A DNA stretch of 10,632 nucleotides from assembly GCA_045535205.1 (NCBI GenBank), contig JAZSLF010000035.1, positions 1 through 10,632 on the forward strand, written 5' to 3'. Of the stretch, positions 4,971-10,632 are shown piece by piece (position 1 is the stretch's first letter; the number at the start of each line of letters is the position of its first letter). Origin of the DNA: RUG14199 sp045535205. Lineage in GTDB: Bacteria; Bacillota; Clostridia; Oscillospirales; CAG-272. A model generated the notes under the pieces. It saw only the letters and a list, made by a program, of their open reading frames with translations. It was not told where the DNA came from and searched no databases. The position numbers and the translations under genes are program-made.

Positions 4971-7259
4971 ATGGAACAAATTACAGGACTTGACCTCAAA
5001 ATAAGAGGCATGGCAGCTCGAATCAAAGAGCTCCGTGAAATCGAAAATATCAGTCCCGAGGAAATGGCGAGACTTACTGATATTCCCCTTGATGAATATC
5101 TTCGCTGCGAAGAAGGCATGGAAGACCTGAACTTCGCATTTATATACCGCTGTGCTACAGTATTCGGTGTAAACGTCACCGATATTATCGAAGGCTACAG
5201 CCCTACCCTTAAATCCTTTACGGTGACAAGAGCAGGTGCAGGTCAGGAAATTGCAAATGCACACGGTATGACATACTACAATTTAGCATATGCTTTTCAA
5301 AACAGAATTGCAGAGCCGCTGTACGTAAGAAGTGTTTACGATGAAAGTGCTCAAAACAAGGACATTGAGCTTACAAGCCATGACGGTCAGGAGCTTGACA
5401 TCATAATCGAAGGACACCTTCTTGTTCAGATAGGCGAACACAGAGAAATACTCGGCCCCGGCGACAGCATTTATTTTGACTCCTCAACACCTCACGGTAT
5501 GATGGCGGTAAAGGGTCACGACTGCATTTTCTATGCAATAGTTCTCAATCCTACGGGCGCTCCCATTCCCGAACTTACAAGCGCAAAGGCTATTCCCGAA
5601 AAGAAAGCCCTTCACAGAGATGACAAGGACAGAATATATAAAAAGTACATAGATATTACAGAAAACGAAAACGGAACCCCTCTGTCCATTAAATTCAAAA
5701 ATACGGAGCACTTCAACTTTGCTTTCGACCTCGTTGACGAAATGGCAAAGAAAGAGCCCGAAAAGAGAGCTATGCTCCATATATCCAAAGACGGCACCGA
5801 AAGAAACTTCACCTTCAAGGATATGAAGCGCGCCTCTAACCAATGCGCAAACTATTTCAAGAGTCTCGGCATCAAGAAGGGTGACAGAGTAATGCTCGTT
5901 CTCAAGAGACACTATCAGTTCTGGTTTGCAATTCTCGGTCTCAACAAGCTTGGCGCAGTTGCTATTCCCGCAACAAACCAGCTTCTTGCCCACGACTTCG
6001 AATACCGTTTCAAGTCTGCAGGTATCAACACGGTAATATGTACCGCCGACGGCGACAGCGCAGAACAGGTAGATATTGCCGCAGCAAACTGTCCCGAAGT
6101 TGTAAACAAGCTTATTGTTAACGGCACAAGAGAAGGCTGGAGAAGCTTCGACGAGGAATATACTCTTTACAGCACTCACTACAAGAAGCCCTACGATGCC
6201 CCCGGCGGTGACGATACGATGATAATGTATTTCACATCGGGCACGTCAGGATATCCCAAGATCGCAGTTCACAGTTACAAGTACGCTCTCGGTCACTTCC
6301 ATACGGCAAAGTATTGGCACAACGTTGACCCCGACGGACTTCACTTTACAATTTCCGACACAGGCTGGGCGAAGGCTATGTGGGGTAAGCTCTACGGTCA
6401 ATGGCTGTGCGAAGCGGCAACCTTCGTTTACGACTTTGACAGATTTGATGCGGCAAAGATACTTCCCATGTTTGCAAAGCACAACATCACCACCTTCTGT
6501 GCTCCTCCCACAATGCTCCGTATGATGATAAAGCAGGACATTTCAAAATACGATTTTTCAAGTGTTCAGCACATGACTACAGCGGGCGAAGCACTCAACC
6601 CCGAAGTTTACCGCCAATTTGAAAAGGCTACGGGTCTTCAGATACTCGAAGGCTTCGGTCAGACCGAAAGCACCATGATAATCGGCAACATGACAGGTGC
6701 TGCCCACAAGATAGGTTCAATGGGCAAGCCTGCCCCCATCTACGATGTTGAGCTTATTGACAGCGATGGGAATCCCGTTGCAACAGGTGAATCGGGTGAG
6801 ATCGTTATAAACCTCAAAAAAGGTGCTCCCTGCGGACTTTTCAAGGAATACTACAACGACAGAGAAAAGACAGACGAAGCTATTCACGACGGATATTACC
6901 ACACAGGCGACGTTGCTTGGCGCGATGAAGACGGCTTCTTCTGGTACGTAGGCAGAGTTGACGACGTTATCAAGTCATCGGGCTACCGCATCGGTCCCTT
7001 TGAAATTGAAAGCGTTATCATGGAGCTTCCCTACGTTCTCGAATGCGGTGTTTCCGCAGTTCCCGACGAGGTTCGCGGTCAGATAGTTAAAGCAAGTATC
7101 GTTCTTACCAAGGGTACAGAGCCTACGGAAGAGCTCAAAAAAGAAATACAGAATTACGTCAAGGAACACACGGCTCCCTATAAATATCCGAGAGTTGTTG
7201 TATTCAGAGACGAGCTGCCCAAAACGGTAAGCGGAAAAATACAGAGAAACAAGCTTTGA
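4971..7259 (+). CDS. XRE-cupin-acyl-CoA synthetase fusion, second copy (Val-controlled)
   Basis: This paralogue of the first synthetase has the same domain order: XRE HTH (about 9-75), cupin (about 120-192, SHDGQELD and GDSIYFDSSTPHG) and ACSM-like adenylate-forming domain (about 250-762). Its motifs are TSGTSGYPK, EGFGQTEST, YHTGD, and PKTVSGKIQR with catalytic Lys756. The start follows AAAGGAG at 4958-4964. The N-terminal third differs clearly from copy one, while the last 124 residues differ at a single position (Ile/Val), which suggests gene conversion. HTH and cupin parts have diverged most, as expected if effector or DNA site differs. The Val T-box suggests isobutyrate as substrate; this is inferred, not visible in the active site. 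The aminotransferase gene follows after 134 bases. Confidence 0.93.
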   Translation: MEQITGLDLKIRGMAARIKELREIENISPEEMARLTDIPLDEYLRCEEGMEDLNFAFIYRCATVFGVNVTDIIEGYSPTLKSFTVTRAGAGQEIANAHGMTYYNLAYAFQNRIAEPLYVRSVYDESAQNKDIELTSHDGQELDIIIEGHLLVQIGEHREILGPGDSIYFDSSTPHGMMAVKGHDCIFYAIVLNPTGAPIPELTSAKAIPEKKALHRDDKDRIYKKYIDITENENGTPLSIKFKNTEHFNFAFDLVDEMAKKEPEKRAMLHISKDGTERNFTFKDMKRASNQCANYFKSLGIKKGDRVMLVLKRHYQFWFAILGLNKLGAVAIPATNQLLAHDFEYRFKSAGINTVICTADGDSAEQVDIAAANCPEVVNKLIVNGTREGWRSFDEEYTLYSTHYKKPYDAPGGDDTMIMYFTSGTSGYPKIAVHSYKYALGHFHTAKYWHNVDPDGLHFTISDTGWAKAMWGKLYGQWLCEAATFVYDFDRFDAAKILPMFAKHNITTFCAPPTMLRMMIKQDISKYDFSSVQHMTTAGEALNPEVYRQFEKATGLQILEGFGQTESTMIIGNMTGAAHKIGSMGKPAPIYDVELIDSDGNPVATGESGEIVINLKKGAPCGLFKEYYNDREKTDEAIHDGYYHTGDVAWRDEDGFFWYVGRVDDVIKSSGYRIGPFEIESVIMELPYVLECGVSAVPDEVRGQIVKASIVLTKGTEPTEELKKEIQNYVKEHTAPYKYPRVVVFRDELPKTVSGKIQRNKL

Positions 7260-7272
7260 TAAAGCTTGTTTC
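7246..7272 (+). other. Perfect hairpin over the stop codon of the second synthetase
   Basis: The same 12-bp stem with a GAT loop as at 4484-4510 occurs here (7246-7257 with 7261-7272), with the TGA at 7257-7259. A purine tract of related sequence follows (7273-7312). Without a T run it probably lets transcription pass into the aminotransferase gene at least partly. Confidence 0.72.
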
Positions 7273-7310
7273 AGAGAAGAGATAAGAGAGAAAAGATAAG
7301 AGAAAATGAA

Positions 7311-7334
7311 GATTTTCGCCTTCGGTCGAAAATC
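7311..7334 (+). other. Hairpin with TTCG loop before ilvE
   Basis: GATTTTCG (7311-7318) pairs with CGAAAATC (7327-7334), and inside it C(TTCG)G forms the very stable UUCG tetraloop after one mismatch. No T run follows. The matching place after the first synthetase (4555-4566) keeps only a shorter CGCC/GGCG stem. It may stabilise or shape a processed message. Confidence 0.55.
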
Positions 7335-7361
7335 CTCCTAAACTACTAATCATTCATTAAT

Positions 7362-7379
7362 TTATATACATTATATACA
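7362..7379 (+). repeat. Tandem 9-bp direct repeat TTATATACA before ilvE
   Basis: TTATATACA occurs twice with no gap, directly upstream of the ilvE ribosome site GGGAG (7381-7385). The AT-rich copies resemble -10 boxes, but I see no good -35 at the right distance. An independent ilvE promoter or a protein site is possible and unproven. Confidence 0.45.
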
Positions 7380-7393
7380 AGGGAGAAATAGGC

Positions 7394-8473
7394 ATGAAAT
7401 ACGAAATTTCAATCACTAAGACCGACGCGCCTAAGGCACGCCCTGTTGACGAATCCAAATTGGGATTTGGCAAAATTTTCACAGACCATATGTTTATTAT
7501 GGACTACAGCACAGACAAGGGATGGTACAACGGAAGAATTGTTCCCTTCGCTCCCATTCCCATTCACCCCGCATCTACGGTTCTTCACTACGGTGCGGAG
7601 ATCTTTGAAGGTATGAAGGCTTATCGTGCCGCTGACGGCAAGATACGTCTTTTCAGACCTATGGAAAACATCAAGCGTCTCAACAACAGCGCAGAAAGAC
7701 TCTGTCTTCCCCTCCTTGACGAAGAAGGCTGTCTTGACATTCTGAAAACTATTGTTGAAATAGAAAAGGACTGGGTTCCTCATTCCGAAGGAACTTCCCT
7801 TTACCTCAGACCCTTCATGTACGGTAACGACCCTCACCTTGGGGTTCACGCAGTTAAGGAAGCTACCTTTGTAGTTATCTGCTCACCTGTAGGTGCTTAT
7901 TATGCAGAGGGAATCAACCCCGTTAAAATTGCAATTGAATCCGAAGACGTTCGTGCGGTTCGCGGCGGCACAGGCTTCGCAAAGTGCGGCGGTAACTATG
8001 CGGCAAGTCTCAGAGCGGGCAAACGCGCAGAAGAAAACGGCTACACTCAGGTTCTCTGGCTTGACGGCGTTGAAAGAAAGTACATAGAAGAAGTCGGAGC
8101 TATGAACGTAATGTTCAAGGTTGACGGCAAGATAATCACTCCCGCACTTCAGGGGTCTATCCTTCCCGGTATTACAAGAAAGTCCTGCATCGAGCTTCTT
8201 AAAGCTTGGGGCTACACCGTTGAAGAAAGAGCTTTCTCCATTGATGAGCTCTTTGAAGCTTGTGAAAACGGAACTCTTGAAGAAGCATGGGGCACAGGTA
8301 CTGCGGCAGTTGTATCTCCCATCGGTCATCTTTTCTACAACGGAAAGGAATATACTGTTTCAAACAATCAGATAGGAGAACTTACACAGAAGCTTTACGA
8401 CAACCTTACAGGTATTCAGTGGGGCAAGGCGGAAGACACATTCGGTTGGTGTGTTGAAGTTTGCAATGGCTGA
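7394..8473 (+). CDS. ilvE: Branched-chain amino acid aminotransferase
   Basis: The enzyme interconverts valine, leucine or isoleucine and their 2-oxoacids, with glutamate/2-oxoglutarate as partner, in the cytoplasm. It is a fold-type IV PLP protein of 359 residues, the usual length of the larger BCAT subgroup. HYGAEIFEGMKAYR (65-78) is the family's N-terminal signature. Lys197 in GGTGFAKCGGNYAAS is the expected PLP-binding lysine, and EEVGAMN (232-238) and GTGTAAVVSPIG (300-311) complete the cofactor site. GGGAG at 7381-7385 supports the start. Its stop overlaps the start of the next gene, so it is translated together with it. Placed between Ile/Val-controlled synthetases and a 2-oxoacid:ferredoxin oxidoreductase, it would perform the last step from branched 2-oxoacid to amino acid. 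Confidence 0.95.
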   Translation: MKYEISITKTDAPKARPVDESKLGFGKIFTDHMFIMDYSTDKGWYNGRIVPFAPIPIHPASTVLHYGAEIFEGMKAYRAADGKIRLFRPMENIKRLNNSAERLCLPLLDEEGCLDILKTIVEIEKDWVPHSEGTSLYLRPFMYGNDPHLGVHAVKEATFVVICSPVGAYYAEGINPVKIAIESEDVRAVRGGTGFAKCGGNYAASLRAGKRAEENGYTQVLWLDGVERKYIEEVGAMNVMFKVDGKIITPALQGSILPGITRKSCIELLKAWGYTVEERAFSIDELFEACENGTLEEAWGTGTAAVVSPIGHLFYNGKEYTVSNNQIGELTQKLYDNLTGIQWGKAEDTFGWCVEVCNG

Positions 8474-9143
8474 TAAAAGCTTCAAAAGACTATACATTTT
8501 TGCAGGACACTACGGCAGCGGAAAGACCAATATTGCCGTAAACTTTGCCCTACACATGAAAAAATGCGGCATGGCTGTCAGAATAGCGGATATGGATATT
8601 GTCAATCCCTATTTCAGAACAAAGGACAGCCTTCACGTACTTGAAGAAGCGGGTATTCAGCTTATCTCTCCCGCTTTTGCCAACACAAACGTTGACCTTC
8701 CCGCACTTCCTGCCGAAATGTACGGCGTAATTCAGAATAAGGAGATTTCAGGTGTTCTTGATGTGGGCGGTGATGACAGAGGCGCCTATGCCCTCGGCAG
8801 ATACGCACCCTCCATAATTGAAGAAAACAACTTTGAGATGTGCTATGTGGTAAACTTCCACCGTCCTCTCACAAGAAAATCTGAAGATGCTCTTGAGGTC
8901 ATGAGAGAGATAGAAGCCGCTTGCGGTATTAAATTCACTGCCATCGTCAACAACTCAAATTTAGGACCTGACACGACGGCTGAAACTGTTGAGTCCTCTT
9001 TCGGTGAGGCCGAAAAGCTCTCAGAGCTTTCAGCTCTTCCCGTCATATTCACCTGTATTCCCGATTTTCTTGAAGGCAAGGTAAGGGGAGACAACATTTT
9101 CCCGCTTACGCTCCAGGAAAAATACTTCGATATAATATCATAA
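8466..9143 (+). CDS. P-loop ATPase of unknown role in the 2-oxoacid oxidoreductase operon
   Basis: I choose the ATG at 8466, which overlaps the ilvE stop by eight bases (ATGGCTGA), over the in-frame GTG at 8451. Protein sequence right after it begins with the usual strand-loop KRLYIFAGHYGSGKTN. The product of 225 residues has a Walker A motif GHYGSGKT (14-21), a conserved-looking ADMDIVNPYFRTKD (41-54) and a Walker B-like GVLDVGGDDRG (96-106). This is the SIMIBI layout seen in MinD/ParA/CobB-type proteins. The usual deviant-Walker KGGxGKT of MinD/ParA is absent. It has no CxxC, so it is not a typical Mrp/ApbC iron-sulphur carrier. Its coupling to ilvE and the oxidoreductase subunits suggests a role in assembly or activity of that enzyme, but the reaction is unknown. 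Confidence 0.88.
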   Translation: MADKSFKRLYIFAGHYGSGKTNIAVNFALHMKKCGMAVRIADMDIVNPYFRTKDSLHVLEEAGIQLISPAFANTNVDLPALPAEMYGVIQNKEISGVLDVGGDDRGAYALGRYAPSIIEENNFEMCYVVNFHRPLTRKSEDALEVMREIEAACGIKFTAIVNNSNLGPDTTAETVESSFGEAEKLSELSALPVIFTCIPDFLEGKVRGDNIFPLTLQEKYFDIIS

Positions 9144-9156
9144 AGGAGAAATAAAA

Positions 9157-9363
9157 ATGGCTAAGGTTACATTTGCAACCGACCTTTGCAAAGGCTGTGC
9201 TCTGTGTGTCGGAGCTTGTCCCAAAGGTATTATTGCAATAGCTAAAAATAAAATAAACAAACAGGGTCACTCCCCTGCAGAAATAACAGATCAGGAAAAG
9301 TGCATCGGCTGCGCTTTCTGCGCTACCATGTGTCCCGACTGCGTTATAACAGTTGAAAAGTGA
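9157..9363 (+). CDS. vorD: 2[4Fe-4S] ferredoxin-type subunit of the 2-oxoacid:ferredoxin oxidoreductase
   Basis: This 68-residue protein has two classical cluster motifs: C11-x2-C14-x2-C17-x3-CP (C21) and C49-x2-C52-x2-C55-x3-CP (C59), with an extra Cys62. Such a protein forms the delta subunit that passes electrons between external ferredoxin and the catalytic subunits. The start has AAAGGAG at 9142-9148, and the gene begins 13 bases after the ATPase gene. The VorB-like subunit starts 10 bases after its stop. A free ferredoxin is possible, but the position directly before vorB is the standard one for the delta subunit. Confidence 0.9.
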   Translation: MAKVTFATDLCKGCALCVGACPKGIIAIAKNKINKQGHSPAEITDQEKCIGCAFCATMCPDCVITVEK

Positions 9364-9373
9364 GGTGAAAACA

Positions 9374-10438
9374 ATGTCTGAAAAAGTTCTTATGAAAGGC
9401 AACGAAGCAATTGCCGAAGCGGCCATTCGAGCAGGCTGCCGTCATTATTTCGGTTATCCCATCACTCCCCAGACCGAGCTTGCAGCTTATATGGCAAAAA
9501 GAATGCCCAAAATAAACGGCTGTTTTTTGCAGGCTGGAAGCGAAATTTCCGCTATAAACATGGTTTACGGTGTTGCCGGTACGGGCAAACGAGTAATGAC
9601 ATCGTCGTCCAGCCCAGGAGTATCCCTTAAGCAAGAGGGTATTTCATATATCGCAGGCGCTGACCTTCCCGCACTTATCGTAAACGTTCAGAGAGGCGGC
9701 CCCGGTCTCGGCGGAATCCAGCCCTCACAGTCCGACTATTTCCAGGCTACAAAGGGCGGCGGACACGGTGACTATCACCTTATCGTTCTTACCCCCTCTT
9801 CAGTTCAGGAAATGGCTGACCTCACTTCCCACGCATTTGACCTTGCGGATAAATACCGTATGCCCGTTATGCTTCTTGCTGACGGTACTATGGGTCAGAT
9901 GATGGAACCTGTCGTCCTTCCCGAAGAAAAGCCCGTAGACGAAACGGAAAAGCCTTGGGCAGTTACAGGTACAAAGTGCGCCCGTCCTCACAACATAATC
10001 AATTCACTCTATCTCGTTCCCGACGAGCTTGAAAAAACAAACTTTGAAAGATACGAAAAGTACCGCACCATCGAAGAAAATGAAGTTATGTACGAAAGCT
10101 TCATGATGGAAGATGCCGAATACTGCGTTGTTGCTTACGGTATTGCCGCAAGAGTTTCAAGAAACGCTGTAGTTCAGGCAAGAAAAGAAGGTATCAAGGT
10201 CGGTCTTATCCGTCCCATCACCGTATGGCCCTTCCCCACAGCTCCTCTCAAAGAAGCTGCCGACAAGGTCAATGCATTCATAAGCGTTGAGCTTTCAATG
10301 GGTCAGATGATAGAAGATATAAAGCTTGCAACAGAATGTAAAAAGCCCGTAACACTTTGCAACCGTTCGGGCGGTATGATACCCACACCCGAACAGGTGC
10401 TTGAGGCTATAAAAAACGCACAGGGAGGTAAAAACTGA
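9374..10438 (+). CDS. vorB: 2-oxoacid:ferredoxin oxidoreductase, VorB/KorA-type subunit
   Basis: The subunit belongs to the enzyme that reversibly joins CO2, an acyl-CoA and reduced ferredoxin into a 2-oxoacid. The ATG at 9374 follows GAGGTGA (9362-9368); an in-frame TTG at 9353 lies inside the ferredoxin gene and is rejected. The 354 residues match VorB/KorA length. GYPITPQTE (27-35) is the pyrimidine-binding signature of this subunit. MTSSSSPGVSLKQEG and NVQRGGPGLGGIQPSQSDYFQA are hallmark stretches of the family. Substrate (2-oxoisovalerate, 2-oxoglutarate or others) cannot be read safely from sequence; VOR is preferred because of ilvE and the Ile/Val leaders. The next gene overlaps by one base (TGATG). 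Confidence 0.9.
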   Translation: MSEKVLMKGNEAIAEAAIRAGCRHYFGYPITPQTELAAYMAKRMPKINGCFLQAGSEISAINMVYGVAGTGKRVMTSSSSPGVSLKQEGISYIAGADLPALIVNVQRGGPGLGGIQPSQSDYFQATKGGGHGDYHLIVLTPSSVQEMADLTSHAFDLADKYRMPVMLLADGTMGQMMEPVVLPEEKPVDETEKPWAVTGTKCARPHNIINSLYLVPDELEKTNFERYEKYRTIEENEVMYESFMMEDAEYCVVAYGIAARVSRNAVVQARKEGIKVGLIRPITVWPFPTAPLKEAADKVNAFISVELSMGQMIEDIKLATECKKPVTLCNRSGGMIPTPEQVLEAIKNAQGGKN

Positions 10439-10632
10439 TGGTAGTATTTGAAAAACCCAAAAGCCTTACAGACGCCAGACTCCATTACTGTCCCGGCTGT
10501 ACTCACGGCATAGTTCACAGACTTGTTGCTGAAGTTATTGACGAGATGGGTATCGAAAATGACACAATCGGCGTTTGCCCTATAGGCTGTTCCGTAATGG
10601 CTTATGACTACTTCAACTGTGATATGATTGAA
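10438..10632 (+). CDS. vorA: 2-oxoacid:ferredoxin oxidoreductase, TPP-binding subunit (partial, runs off the end)
   Basis: Only the first 65 residues are present. The ATG overlaps the vorB stop by one base and has GGGAGG at 10423-10428. HYCPGCTHGIVHRLVAEV (16-33) and the following GVCPIGCSVMAYDYFN are typical of the subunit that binds thiamine diphosphate and a [4Fe-4S] cluster, with C18 and C21 as probable cluster ligands. Many relatives have Gly where Thr22 stands here. The GDG thiamine motif would lie beyond the window, as would any gamma subunit. With VorB it forms the catalytic core for the oxidation or synthesis of branched 2-oxoacids. Confidence 0.88.
   Translation, partial: MVVFEKPKSLTDARLHYCPGCTHGIVHRLVAEVIDEMGIENDTIGVCPIGCSVMAYDYFNCDMIE

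Noticed and set aside
8451..8465. GTG start for the P-loop ATPase
   Set aside because: The ATG at 8466 overlapping the ilvE stop gives the usual coupled arrangement; the GTG would add five residues and a longer overlap without a better ribosome site.
9353..9373. Upstream TTG start for vorB
   Set aside because: It lies inside the ferredoxin gene and lacks a ribosome site, whereas ATG at 9374 has GAGGTGA at the right distance and begins like other family members.
7394..10632. Reading the cluster as a branched-chain amino acid degradation operon
   Set aside because: Vor and IlvE could run oxidatively, but Ile and Val T-boxes induce on starvation, and an acid-activating synthetase is not needed for oxidation to acyl-CoA. 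Not excluded, just less consistent.
1..10632. CRISPR arrays, tRNA or rRNA genes, insertion sequences
   Set aside because: I saw no regularly spaced repeats, no tRNA-like cloverleaf outside the T-box leaders and no transposase-like protein.

Overview
The window looks like a low-GC anaerobic Firmicute (Clostridia, probably Oscillospiraceae or Ruminococcus-like, from rumen or gut). The clues are two class I T-box leaders, strong AAGGAG ribosome sites, consensus TTGACA-N17-TATAAT type promoters, and ferredoxin-dependent 2-oxoacid metabolism. This placement is inferred from gene content; no rRNA marker is present.

Region 1 (1-1810) is AT-rich and accessory. A terminator ends an upstream unit. A consensus promoter is followed by a 30-residue ORF that may be a severed toxin tail, an unrecognised 152-residue protein that could be an immunity protein, and a membrane-anchored protein of unknown function. 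On the minus strand lies a short XRE-type regulator gene that appears broken near its start by a frameshift.

Region 2 (1839-7272) is a tandem duplication of one unit: consensus promoter, T-box riboswitch, long enzyme gene, and a hairpin over the stop codon. Each enzyme (756 and 762 aa) fuses an XRE helix-turn-helix, a cupin domain and a medium-chain-type acyl-CoA synthetase. By aligning the two leaders I read the specifier codons as ATC (Ile) in the first and GTA (Val) in the second.

Region 3 (7394-10632, running off the end) is a tightly packed run of genes: branched-chain aminotransferase, a P-loop ATPase of unknown role, a 2[4Fe-4S] ferredoxin subunit, and the VorB-like and TPP-binding subunits of a 2-oxoacid:ferredoxin oxidoreductase.

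The genes fit one pathway. The synthetases would activate 2-methylbutyrate and isobutyrate to CoA thioesters. The oxidoreductase, running in reverse, would carboxylate them with reduced ferredoxin to the branched 2-oxoacids, and the aminotransferase would make isoleucine and valine. T-boxes turn genes on when the cognate tRNA is uncharged, so leaders for Ile and Val argue for this biosynthetic direction rather than amino acid breakdown. Synthesis of branched-chain amino acids from branched volatile fatty acids is known physiology in rumen bacteria. The T-box-controlled pair of XRE-cupin-synthetase fusions is the unusual element here.
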